Assembly (NCBI RefSeq): GCF_016920785.2 | Contig: NW_024609879.1 | Span: 17,428,078 to 17,492,077, forward strand | From: Ixodes scapularis | Taxonomy: Eukaryota > Arthropoda > Arachnida > Ixodida > Ixodidae | Length of the DNA stretch: 64,000 bases | Direction: 5' to 3' | Part shown: positions 25,966 to 34,873 of the stretch, piece by piece | Layout of the letters: the number at the start of each line of letters is the position of its first letter | Position numbering within the stretch: the first letter of the stretch is position 1 | Program-made: the position numbers and the translations under genes | The notes under the pieces: model-generated | Database searches by the model: none | Told to the model about the DNA's origin: nothing | The model's input: only the letters and a program-made list of their open reading frames with translations

Positions 25966-26330
25966 CAAAGATGGGGGTCCCGAAAATCTCCTAAAATCGT
26001 GTTTGTTCTCAGAGACACATCCGTGTGTAAGAAAAACCGCGGCCCTCTCCACGAAGTACGGACATATTTGATAAATAGCGTTGACTTGAGGTTGAACTTT
26101 TCATTTGCTTTGTAAACACAAGCGTGACGTCACGTGCGCATCCCACGCGACCCGACTGAAGTCTGAACTGGTGTACTATGTGTGGACAATAGGGCATTAT
26201 TTTGACTTCCCGGCCGCGACGACCTTGGCGAGGGAGGACAGATGGGGTCCCGAAAATCCTAGAATCGTGGTTTGTTCGCAGGGACACACATATCCGTGTG
26301 TAACAAAAAACGCGGCCCTCTCCACGAAGC
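25966..26330. repeat. Direct repeat pair of about 95 bp
   Basis: The segment at 25966-26061 (GATGGGGGTCCCGAAAATC, then CCGCGGCCCTCTCCACGAAG) recurs at 26236-26330 (GATGGGGTCCCGAAAATCC, then CGCGGCCCTCTCCACGAAG). About 175 bp lie between the copies. They may be two copies of a short interspersed repeat or the flanks of an unrecognised element. No duplication of flanking bases was identified. Confidence 0.7.
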
Positions 26331-26355
26331 TTACACAGGCATTGTTGTGTGACTA

Positions 26356-26386
26356 CTGAAGATGCCTCCCGCAAGGGAGGCGAAAC
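26356..26386 (+). other. Hammerhead-like hairpin motif (unproven)
   Basis: CTGAAGA (26356-26362) is followed by T and a perfect 7-bp stem GCCTCCC/GGGAGGC with a GCAA loop (26364-26381), then GAAAC (26382-26386). CTGANGA, a stem II hairpin and GAAA in this order are the two core strands of a hammerhead ribozyme. The extra base between the first core strand and the stem departs from the canonical fold. I could not identify a cleavage-site strand, so activity is doubtful. A related GGAGGCGAAACGTC occurs at 26443-26460. Confidence 0.35.
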
Positions 26387-26389
26387 TGG

Positions 26390-27632
26390 TCAGAACTTCA
26401 GCTTGGGCGAGTTGGTTATTCATGATTCATGGAGGCGTTTATTCATGGAGGCGAAACGTCTAGTGAAATTGTTTTTTCCTGTTCTGTGAAGTCGGTGCTT
26501 TTATTTTAATTATGTTACCAGTCGGCCTGTGTGACCAGTGCTCATTTGAAGAATCGCCTTTGTCTTTTTTGAACCCTAACAAAAACACCCTGATAACATT
26601 TTTTTTTACTGTTCGGCTACGTTGGCATAGCCTATAATCGACATAATTTTTGCGAAAGCCTACTTCTATTTTATAATTATCTGTAACCATTTCTAATTGA
26701 AGAAGTGACAAGTATAATAATTATATTATGATTTCATATCAAAATTCGACGAACCGGGAGATGCGAAATTCGGTGAAACAGCTTTTCAAAAAAATATCCG
26801 GTGCCCGAAACTTGCTTATATTAAAATGTCTAACATGTGTATGTGTTCTGATACAGAAGATGAGTGCAATGTGGAAACTGAATGGCCTCACAAACAATTG
26901 TCAACGAGTTGGAATTTTTGATGAATTACCCTTTGTCGAGTCATCCTACTACCGATTGGCCTCTTCAATCAATTGCCCGTCGACAAATATTGTTGTTGGT
27001 TTATTTGCCATCTGCTGTAAGGGGAGAGTGTGGGGCTCGTCAAGCCGACATCTGCCAGCATTTTCATCACGCCTCCAGCGCCTGTACCGACTGACGCCGA
27101 CGAGTTGGCCTAGAAATAAATACCCACGGACTATACTATAGCCGCTAAATATCTCTACGCGAACATGATTTGTTTTCAAAGGGGCACCCGCCTGTCGGTG
27201 CTTCTTTGAATTATACATACGTCACGGTCAAAACGTTCCGCAGCTAATGAGTGAAGGCCGACCAACCTATTTTGTCCAAATGTCCGTGTATGGGAGATGA
27301 GAATGCCACTGCGTCAAAGGCAAGACGTGTGCGAGCGTCGCTAAAAATAGAGACCACTATCGATGTTTTAGTATACATGGTTTCATTCTTAGTCAGAGCG
27401 CAAACAGAGGTTAGATGTCACGAAAACACATACACAAAGACAAAAAGCACTTTATCACGGCGCATTGTATGAGTTGTTATATTAGTGGGCGGAATCACCC
27501 AAACAAAGATAGTGAACGCCGTGGCGTTTAGGTGTTGAGCTGTTGGTGATGCTTGATCGGCGCAATGTGTCAGTCGAGCTCCAACTGAGGGTGATATGAG
27601 GCGGGGCAGCTCTGTGGTTTTACTTGTTGTGT
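26390..27632. other. No gene recognised
   Basis: A 137-codon plus-strand frame at 26728-27141 has no recognisable domain and is probably chance. The left target duplication of the next element lies at 27624-27632. Confidence 0.5.
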
Positions 27633-28524
27633 GGGATGAGGACGATTCGTCACATGCGCACTCGTCACAGGACGATTGGTCACAGGACGATTCGTCGCAT
27701 AGGAGCATTCGTCATAGGATGACTCGTCATGCGGGCAACTGGTCACATCGATCGGGCAGGGGACGATAGTAAATCACAAATTTCAACAACTACCCACATT
27801 CGCTGATGAGGAGTTTCACGACTTCCCACTGTCACATAAACCAATGGTTAGGAAAACTAATCTTACAATACTCCGCTTTTACTTTCATTATATTACGAGG
27901 CTTCAGCAGGTTGATCTCAGTTGCTGGCTTGAACGAGCAATAATCCGACTCAGCCAAATCAGTTGTTACTTGTGCCTTGTATACCCCTATTCGACAAAAT
28001 CAATAAGTGTCGGAATTCTTTCTGCTGCATGTGTACGAGTACCCCTCGTGCAGCTGCATGGCTCCACCTCTCTCTGTTGCGATCACCTCAATCCATTTGA
28101 ATGTAGTCAGAGTTAAAAAATAGTCGCTCTTATATGGCCTCCGCATTCACTGTTTGGGACGGACCCAGAAACTAAGACGTCTGTTACAAATTCTTTGACC
28201 TTGAGAAGCGAAAGACATGCTAAGATAAGAGGTGACCCACTTTCTCAGGCCGAACCAACATTCAATGTTCGGGACCGAACCAGAAGCTAAAACGTTTGTT
28301 ACAAATTCTTCGCCTTTCAGAAGCCAAGCACATACTAAGATATGAGGTGAGCCACTTTGTCCGCCCGAACCAAATTGAGCAATACATTTTTTTGGGGGAC
28401 GAACTATTGTGGGACCGGTTGGCCGCGTGACGAGTCATCCTATGACGAATGTTCCTGTGTGACGAATCGTCCTGTGACCAATCGTTTTGTGACGAGTGTT
28501 CATGTGACGAATGGACCGTATCCC
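27633..28524. mobile_element. Foldback / Mutator-like non-autonomous element
   Basis: The element starts GGGATGAGG and ends with the near complement CCGTATCCC. A perfect 9-bp direct repeat TTGTTGTGT flanks it at 27624-27632 and 28525-28533. The terminal inverted repeats are about 110 bp (27633-27745 and 28415-28524). They are built from degenerate short units such as GTGACGAATCGTCCT arranged in tandem. Long repeat-built inverted ends plus a 9-bp duplication are the traits of Drosophila Foldback elements and, more broadly, of MULEs. The 670-bp interior has no transposase and includes a tandem duplication (28144-28374). Confidence 0.8.
28144..28374. repeat. Tandem duplication, 2 x 115 bp
   Basis: Two diverged copies of a 115-bp unit with matching landmarks CATTCA, GTTACAAATTCTT, CTAAGATA and GAGGTGA. 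They lie in the interior of the Foldback-like element, next to its right inverted repeat. Confidence 0.8.
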
Positions 28525-28570
28525 TTGTTGTGTTGCATAGTTAGTTTCGGCCGTCAGCAAATAGTGAAAA

Positions 28571-28597
28571 ATCTCTCTCTCTCTCTCTCTCTCTATG

Positions 28598-28633
<36 letters not shown>
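28571..28633. repeat. (CT)n-(TA)n microsatellite
   Basis: About 11 CT units, a short TGTA-containing transition, then about 16 TA units. A further TA run at 28791-28815 lies on the other side of the palindromic element. Confidence 0.9.
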
Positions 28634-28635
<2 letters not shown>

Positions 28636-28639
28636 AAGG

Positions 28640-28787
28640 CAAAAATGCGTACTGTCAGAGTTACTAATTCGAAGTTTACTACGACGTTTCGAGCGGGGAC
28701 CACTCTTCATCACCTAATGAAGAACGGTCCCCGCTCGAAACGTCGGAATAAACTTCGAATTAATAACTCCGACAGTACGCATTTTTG
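28640..28787. mobile_element. Palindromic TA-inserting element, copy 3
   Basis: A palindrome of about 148 bp with ends CAAAAATGCGTACTGTC and complement, embedded in a TA microsatellite. Each arm contains GACGTTTCGAGCGGGGACC or its complement. Read outward, the arms give (T)GATGAAGA, a short GAGTGG/CCGCTC stem, then CGAAACGTCG. It shares the CGAAACGTCG core and stem layout with copies 1 and 2 but little else. Non-coding. Confidence 0.7.
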
Positions 28788-28833
28788 ACTTTATATATAT
28801 ATATATATATATATACATTTTACTAATACAATG

Positions 28834-30491
28834 TCTGGACATTTACACTTACCAAGTAACCATTTTCAGCTGTGATTTGAGACTGTGTTGCGCTTATCCC
28901 GCTCTTATTTATTTATTTTTTGTTTCTCTTGTTTCTGGCCTTTTTTGTATAGGCTTCCACCAGCTCGCTTGCGCGTGAACTCTAATTTCAAGTGAAACAA
29001 GTTTGTAAATTAGGGCGACACTATATAGGTTTGAAATCCTATACCAATTTTATTGCCATTTGGTGAGCCACGTACGAATTTTGAAATATATCTTTTCATC
29101 CAAATAATCGATTAGTAAATCGAATAGCGATTCGGACGAATTTACTACGGCGGGAAGAACGAATTTGCAAATCTCATGGCAATTAGGAAATTTCAGCCAT
29201 CCTTGGTTTCCGATTGGTCGCGCTCAGTAGCGGCTCCCTCCGCACAGAGTAGCCTCGAGTCAGAATTCGCGGAGTCTCTACTGACCGGCCAAAAAAGTGC
29301 GGCGCTTCAACTGCTCCCGCCCAGACGACTTGATGTATTTGTATACGCCCATGACATCGGCCGCGATCGGCGATTGAGGTTCCGTTAGCCGACGCAAGCG
29401 TCAGCGGACGTCTCATATTTCCATACTCTCATTTAACTACAGAAACAAAAACAACAACAAAAAAATCATCCAGTTCATGCTCACTATGTTCACCACTGAC
29501 AAGATAGTCGGTATTTTACGAGTTTCCGTGCAAAGCCGATCAAAACGAGGCACCAGATCAACTTTTACGGCTGCCATCAGGAAAGATCTGGCTTGTCGCG
29601 TTCCCTCAACGTCACTCCGAATATTGTTTGTGCCCCACGCACCATCCTCTTGCAGCAATATTTTTATTGTCCCCATGTGATTTCTTTTTTATGTTCTTAC
29701 TGGTGTTTGATCATAATTCGGTCAATGAAATAGTTTTTGCTGCCGACCCTACCATTATTTTGACCCTCTGGCAGCAAAGGAATATTATGCCGGCATTACA
29801 CACGAAATAAGAATGTAGACACTCCGTCCCATATCTCAAATTACATCACAACGTGTTTACACAACTGTAGTGCAGAGGTACGATGAGCAGGGTCTGAGAA
29901 AATATTAGTTTCAGTATTTTCAAAAGAGCGACGAAACAAAATAAAGAAAGGACCGCCAATCGGCAGCGCGTGCAAGCAGAGGCAGTGGTCACAGGAAGCG
30001 CGAGGTGTGTCTTTCGTACGGCCGGCATCAACTCACGCACTGTCCGAAGATGTACTCTGTTTTACTCGTAGGATTGCAACGCTGCGGAATGTAGGCGTGT
30101 GATTTCAGAAAGCGCGTCCTACCATTTCTACGCGCGAGTGCTCCTGCAACCCAAGCATTGTATACAGTTACGTCCTCGCGCCCGTGCCTTGGCCAGCCCC
30201 GTACACAACTTATGCAGTATCGAAAAGGCATAGTTCAAAATTGACGGTCCCACTTTTCCATACCGCTTCAAAACCCCATCTCGCTCAAATCACTTGGCAG
30301 CCGGACAATTTTGGCAGGGGGCCTCAAGTTGGGGATTATCCGGTACATTGTCCTCCCAACAATGAACGTGGGCGCGACGCGCCAGAGGGTGAACGCGTGA
30401 AAGGAGGGGCGTAAGAGTGGAGAAGGAAACTCAAGGTCGCAAGCGACGGGAAAAAGGGTTTCGAAATTGGCGCGCAGGTTTTGCAGCATTT
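28834..30491. other. No gene recognised
   Basis: A GC-richer patch at 29190-29410 has overlapping frames on both strands. A 79-codon minus-strand frame at 29437-29676 has no recognisable domain. Confidence 0.5.
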
Positions 30492-30499
30492 GCTCATAC

Positions 30500-30865
30500 T
30501 AGAGTTCCTGTATAGGCTCCCTACGGGAGCCAGAGTTGCGCATTTGTTTTCCCCGCGCCGCCACGCCGCTATTCGCCGAGATCCATCACGTGAGGAGCAA
30601 AGCATCCGCTGGCGTGCAAGAAAGCCACCTTTACGGTCGCTCCGCCGACGTTCCTCTTGCCCCGGCGTATGTTTCCCTGCTTTCCGCCTCCTTTTCCTCC
30701 TCTCCTGTTTTCCATGCGCGGCGGCGCGCGCGGCGCCGCTATTCGCCACATTTAGTCACGTGAGGAGCAAAGCATCCATCTCGTGCGGGAAAGCCGGTGC
30801 TACGGCCACGCGCCGAGGCTGAATGCGCAACTCTGCTACCGTAGGTAGCATATACAGGAACTCTA
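30500..30865. mobile_element. MITE with 8-bp target duplication (hAT-like)
   Basis: The left end TAGAGTTCCTGTATA and right end TATACAGGAACTCTA are perfect inverted repeats. Complementarity continues imperfectly through GTTGCGCATT and AATGCGCAAC. The element is flanked by a perfect 8-bp direct repeat GCTCATAC at 30492-30499 and 30866-30873. Inside are two diverged direct copies of a 60-bp unit (30561-30628 and 30733-30795) with CGCCGCTATTCGCC and CACGTGAGGAGCAAAGCATC. Eight-base duplications suggest hAT (or P-type) mobilisation. No coding capacity. Confidence 0.85.
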
Positions 30866-30873
30866 GCTCATAC

Positions 30874-31437
30874 GGACAGCCAACGCCGCCCTGGTGGTTC
30901 AACTAATGTTTTGTTCAAGATGGCCGCCGTGGTACCGCAGCCTTAAGAAATCGGTTTTCGATTGTAAATTTTCGTGGTCAACATTCTTCGAATGACTCCG
31001 AGTGGTTCACGTCAATCACTGAAGAGTGAACATCACCGAAACATACATTAAATGCCCCCCTCCCTTGCAGTCAGGATCGGGAAGCCATGAAAGGGAGCTG
31101 GTCTATACTTCCACAGCGTTTTGTATCCATGGGCCCTCAATTGGTGAATGGGATGTCAGCCAAAGGAAATTCGCAACTATAAAAATTACCGATTTATTCT
31201 CTCTGGAATATGATGTTAGATTCAAATATTTCCTTTTTCTAATAAAGAATTGTAAAAATGGAGCCAATAAGCTTTTATTTTCCGGCCACAGAAAGGATTA
31301 TTAAGAGGAACAGACTCCAAACTAGTAAAAAGGAAAAAGAAAAAGGTTCGGAACTAAAATGTTAGCAGACTGTTAGAACCAGTAAAATGACAATCGTTGT
31401 AGTTTGGAAAGAACTTCAGCATATTGGTTAAACATAT
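30874..31437. other. No gene recognised
   Basis: Only the repeat segment at 30919-30948, inverted relative to 22384-22411, was noted. Confidence 0.5.
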
Positions 31438-31439
31438 TA

Positions 31440-32110
31440 AATGGCGCCAAAAAAGACAGGGACGCAGAGTAAACAGGGCAAGCGCTAACTTTGAAATATA
31501 TTTACCCACGAAAAAGCGAAGCATATACGCATGAGCAAAGCGGCAAGCTATGAAGGTGATATTTGATCATGAAAAACTGAAATTCATTTCCGTGCAGCAG
31601 AGTTGACGTGCCCCTTGCACATGCCGCCCACTTTTCTTGATAAAAAACGCCTTAAGAGTTCACGAGCAACAGTCTCACGGCTTCTCCCCAGAATACTTAT
31701 CTGCTGCAGTCGCGGAATACAGCCACAAGTGTTGCAGTGTATCGGCGAATGCGAGCCATATATAGTTTTTACTGAGAGTGCGTGTTCCCGTGCTCCATCT
31801 TTAACGCATCGCCCGTCTGGTTGATGTAGACTTTCCCACAACTCAGTGGAATTCCATACACTTCACTAACTGTGCAGTCCACGTAAGCAGTCATGTGTTT
31901 CTTTTCACATGATTGTTTCGTTTCCTTATTGGAAATTCTGGAGCACAACCGAGCCAGCTTCTTTGGGGCAGAGAAAGGTACGGGCACATCGTATACTTGC
32001 CACTTTGTTCAGATTGTTGGCAACCAACTTCAGAAGTTGGCTGGAAATTTTATACAAAATGGACCTTGTGCTTTCTGCTTGTGGCATCGCTAGGTTTGAA
32101 TCGTTTATGG
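31440..32110 (-). pseudogene. Decayed Penelope-like element, endonuclease end
   Basis: Minus-strand frames give a GIY-YIG endonuclease of a different PLE subfamily from the 34-41 kb copies. Upstream is KLARLCSRISNKETKQSCEK, a linker. EVYGIPLSCGKVYINQTG (near 31820-31875) corresponds to the VY...YIGQTGR core. After a frameshift the frame continues with REHALSVKTIYGSHSPIHCN and SILGRSRETVARELL, ending near 31584. The YIG glycine is replaced (YIN) and the frame is broken, so the nuclease is dead. The 3' side continues as UTR to about 31440. Reverse transcriptase is absent; this is a 5'-truncated relic. No clear target duplication was found. Confidence 0.75.
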
Positions 32111-33278
32111 GACTACTTTAGGCCCTTGATTAAGGCTATAACAAGCTGTAAAATGATACCACCTCGTCACCGTGGTGACATTTTTAATAGACCAAGAGAG
32201 CAAGCACACTGTAGCTCCCGTTGCTCAACTCATTTTGGAATTAGTCAAGCTCAAGATGTCCCCCCCCCCCCCCTCCACCAAAAAGAAAAAAAAAAAGCTT
32301 CATACGACAATTTTTGTTTTCTTTTACAATTTTATAGCTCCAGTATGAAACAAAATATTTGTATTATATATTTTTAATGTTTTTTTTTCTTTTTTTTTAA
32401 ACAAGAAACTATTTGCTCGGAAAGTTCATAGTTCCTTTTTGGCACTTGCTCCAGCTTAGTGAGATTTCGTTCAGCAGAGGGGACAAAAATCTGGGAACAA
32501 AAATTAAAACGAAGCACAAAACAAATATAAACAAAGAAGTACAAATTCTTTGAATACGATATAATACTAGAGCTACGTTTTGAGCGGAAGTGAATCGGTG
32601 ACGAGATCATTATGGCGCATGGAAGTTTTAGCGTTCGAGACATGGGAACGAGGGCTTGCAGCCAGTTGCTTGCGGGCCACGTCCAAGCGAGTCGCGAGCC
32701 GCGTGTTTGGGAACGTTGTTCTAGAACAGTAACCTTTCTTTTTTTTAATGTTCATGTATGTTTTTGTATTTTTAATCGAAATGTATTTAATAAAATCTAT
32801 AGGGTTATTCTAAAATGGAGATCGGGGGTAGGCGGATTATACTCCGGCTTATACGTTGGCATGTGTTTTAGAATAAACTATGCTACTTTAGCTTGGTATT
32901 CTTTCGTCGATGATGAATCTGTAAAAGATGTGCTTGTATCTAACCTTGGTTACCAGATATCTGAACAAGGTGATGAAGTTTCAAAACCGGGCGGCGTTTT
33001 TGTTTTAGAGTACAGCAGCATAAAAAGCGTGCTGAACAACTCCGATAATAAAACGAAAGAAGGGAGCTGCTCATATTTTATTTTCATAAAGTAAACTGGG
33101 CCAATAGACAAAGGGTCATAAGAACAATGCGCCTCCGCGTTTGCATTAAGAAGACATTTGAAGAGCAACATATTCCAGACGCGTAAAACAGCCTTTTCAA
33201 AATTTGAATAGGGAAGGTGGACCATCTATTCGCGATCACATCAATGTTTGATCGGTCAAACGACCGCAAAAGTAACAG
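32111..33278. other. No gene recognised; contains one dispersed repeat
   Basis: A poly-C run lies at 32260-32273 and T-rich runs near 32380. The segment 32806-32893 is a dispersed repeat listed separately. A 160-codon frame at 32612-33094 overlaps that repeat and has no family signature. Confidence 0.5.
32806..32893. repeat. Dispersed repeat, copy A (partner at 63378)
   Basis: Matches 63378-63466 in the same orientation: ATTCTAAAATGGAGATCGGG here against ATTCTGAAATAGAGATCGGG there. Both continue with GGGTAGG, CTCCGGCTTA and ACGTTGGCAT. A T-rich stretch with AAATGTATTT just upstream (32735-32800) also resembles 60215-60290. Probably part of a SINE- or MITE-like family; ends not defined. Confidence 0.7.
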
Positions 33279-33351
33279 CGAGCTTGCCAGGATTCGAACC
33301 TGGAATCTTCTGATCCGTAGTCAGACGCGTTATCCGTTGCGCCACAAGCCC
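33279..33351 (-). tRNA. tRNA-Arg(ACG)
   Basis: A 73-nt cloverleaf read on the minus strand. The acceptor stem is GGGCTTG/CAAGCTC with one G-U pair and discriminator G. The A box is TGGCGCAACGG. The anticodon stem TCTGA/TCAGA encloses loop CTACGGA, anticodon ACG (inosine-modified in vivo, decoding CGN arginine codons). The T-arm is CCAGG-TTCGAAT-CCTGG, and the B box GGTTCGAATCC is intact. There is no intron. A TTTT Pol III terminator follows within about 10 nt (33265-33270 region). The complete base-pairing and terminator favour a functional gene over a SINE head. Confidence 0.93.
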
Positions 33352-33640
33352 AGATGTGAGTTGAGCAAAAAGATGCAATCGTGTATGCGAATGTGAAGGT
33401 GTTTACCACTAACTTTTGTTAGCCGTTTTTTTTTTGCATTTATTTGCAAGGAAGCAAATCTAACATCTTCCTGAGGCATTACTTTGAAGGTCGACTGCAT
33501 TAATTAATTTATCATGTCAAGGTTATTGAACCGCGTAGTTTGATGCCACGTATTTGTTACCCTTTTTGTAAAAGAACAATCTAATCATGCTTTGAATAAT
33601 TGCACCATATTTCTGAGTTTACTGCAAAGCTGCAATACCG

Positions 33641-33680
33641 AATTTAGGAGACCGTGTCTTATCCATTAAGCCACGAGGGC
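33641..33680 (-). pseudogene. 5' half of a tRNA-Arg(CCT)-like gene
   Basis: GCCCTCGTGG, the D-arm and GGTCTCCTAAA match the first half of the intact tRNA-Arg(CCT) at 59569-59641. Similarity stops just after the anticodon, and no B box follows. It is a truncated tRNA gene copy or the head of a tRNA-derived element; it cannot make tRNA. Confidence 0.7.
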
Positions 33681-33989
33681 GTGGCCTATCTGAATCCGGA
33701 ACTGAACGTCAGAAAATCTTTGATTACTTTGTAGGGTATTGTGAGGTCAAAAATACCGTGTTACAAGTGACAGCAAAATACGTTGTTTAAAGGTGTAGCA
33801 TTTATAGAATCAGCTACGAGGATTTTTGAGCCCGAGCCTCGGATGCAGCCTCGACGGCGGTGTCCAGATGCTAGCGTCACGGTGTCCACCGTGACATCGG
33901 CGTCTGACCGTTGCGTTGAAACAATGCCGAGCCCTAAGAGAGGAAACTATTTGATAATTGGATTTTACTGGATGATGTGAAATTTCGTT

Positions 33990-34330
33990 ACAGCAGTGTG
34001 ACGTCACGTGATATCGCCACGTTATTTGAAGAAGTCAGTTGACGTAATTTACGTGACATCGTAGCGCCAGGGGACACCACGACGTGACATCGCAACATCA
34101 CGTCCCGCGATACTCTGACGCCACATGACCTGTCGTCACATCACGTGGCATAAAGTTACCGGACCACGCGCTTTCCTGATGGTCCCGTGGTGTCAAGTCA
34201 CACTGTGACGTGACGTCACGTGATTCTGTGACGCGAAGTGACGTAAGCTGCCTGGACCACGTGCTTTTCAGATAGTCTTGTGACGTCAGTCACTCTATGA
34301 CATCACGTGACATCCAGACGTCACATCACA
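33990..34330. repeat. TGACGTCA/CACGTG-rich degenerate repeat cluster
   Basis: Dense recurrence of GTGACGTCACGTGA-like words, with a two-copy substructure of about 93 bp marked by GGACCACGCGCTTT near 34161 and GGACCACGTGCTTT near 34254. Similar clusters are at 48100-48300 and 60440-60703. The words coincide with CRE and E-box consensus sites, but their density and degeneracy look like a repeat family. No promoter or gene is adjacent. Confidence 0.55.
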
Positions 34331-34494
34331 AAAACATGCTCTACAAAAAAAATATATGAATAAAAAATTATAAAAAGAAGCAGCCGGGGTCCCTCGCGAA
34401 GTTCTGTGACGAAATAAAACAGCAAAAATGAAAGAAAACACGAAGTGTCGGAAGAATTCAGGTCACCTGCGCATTCAGAAAACATGTTTTAATT

Positions 34495-34601
34495 TTTGTG
34501 ATATTCATTGTAATTTAAAAACTGAAATAAGAGAGAAACCACATAAGCCCACTACAAAACAATGAGTAACAAGTATATACAAATCAAAAGGCAACGCAAC
34601 A
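34495..34601. repeat. Repeat segment left of the PLE pair
   Basis: It matches the inverse of 43057-43180: GAGAAACCACATAAG, CACTACAAAACA, GAGTAACAAGTATATAC and GGCAACGC occur in order. Together with 41036-41048 it forms the target into which the PLE pair inserted; in the copy at 43.1 kb the two parts are contiguous. Confidence 0.8.
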
Positions 34602-34613
34602 TGACAAGAATTG
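34602..34613. repeat. Left 12-bp target duplication of the PLE pair
   Basis: TGACAAGAATTG, identical to 41024-41035, directly abuts the outer end of the minus-strand PLE arm. Confidence 0.9.
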
Positions 34614-34873
34614 TAGGTTTAGAAATAGTTATATACGTAAAAACAGGGGACGGGACAACACATCTTTCAACTTTCAACAAACAAATGAATTTATTGCCGG
34701 ACGCTTCGCCTTCGGAGCTCCACTATAGGAGAGGGAAAGTTAAAAGGAGGGGGAAGGGGAAGGAGGGCGGGGGGGGGGGGGGGCAAGACAAGGACCCGGG
34801 AGAGAACTGTGGGAAAGTAAAGAGCAGAGACAGCGGAAAGGAGAGGAAGGAAGGAAGCATCCCGATTTCCCTC

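Noticed and set aside
26728..27141. 137-codon plus-strand frame
   Set aside because: No domain, ordinary composition for the region and no splice or start context; probably chance.
28357..28788. 143-codon frame across the Foldback end, microsatellite and palindrome
   Set aside because: It crosses three unrelated repeats; the similar minus-strand frame simply reflects the palindrome.
32612..33094. 160-codon plus-strand frame upstream of tRNA-Arg(ACG)
   Set aside because: Overlaps a dispersed repeat and has no family landmarks or plausible start context.
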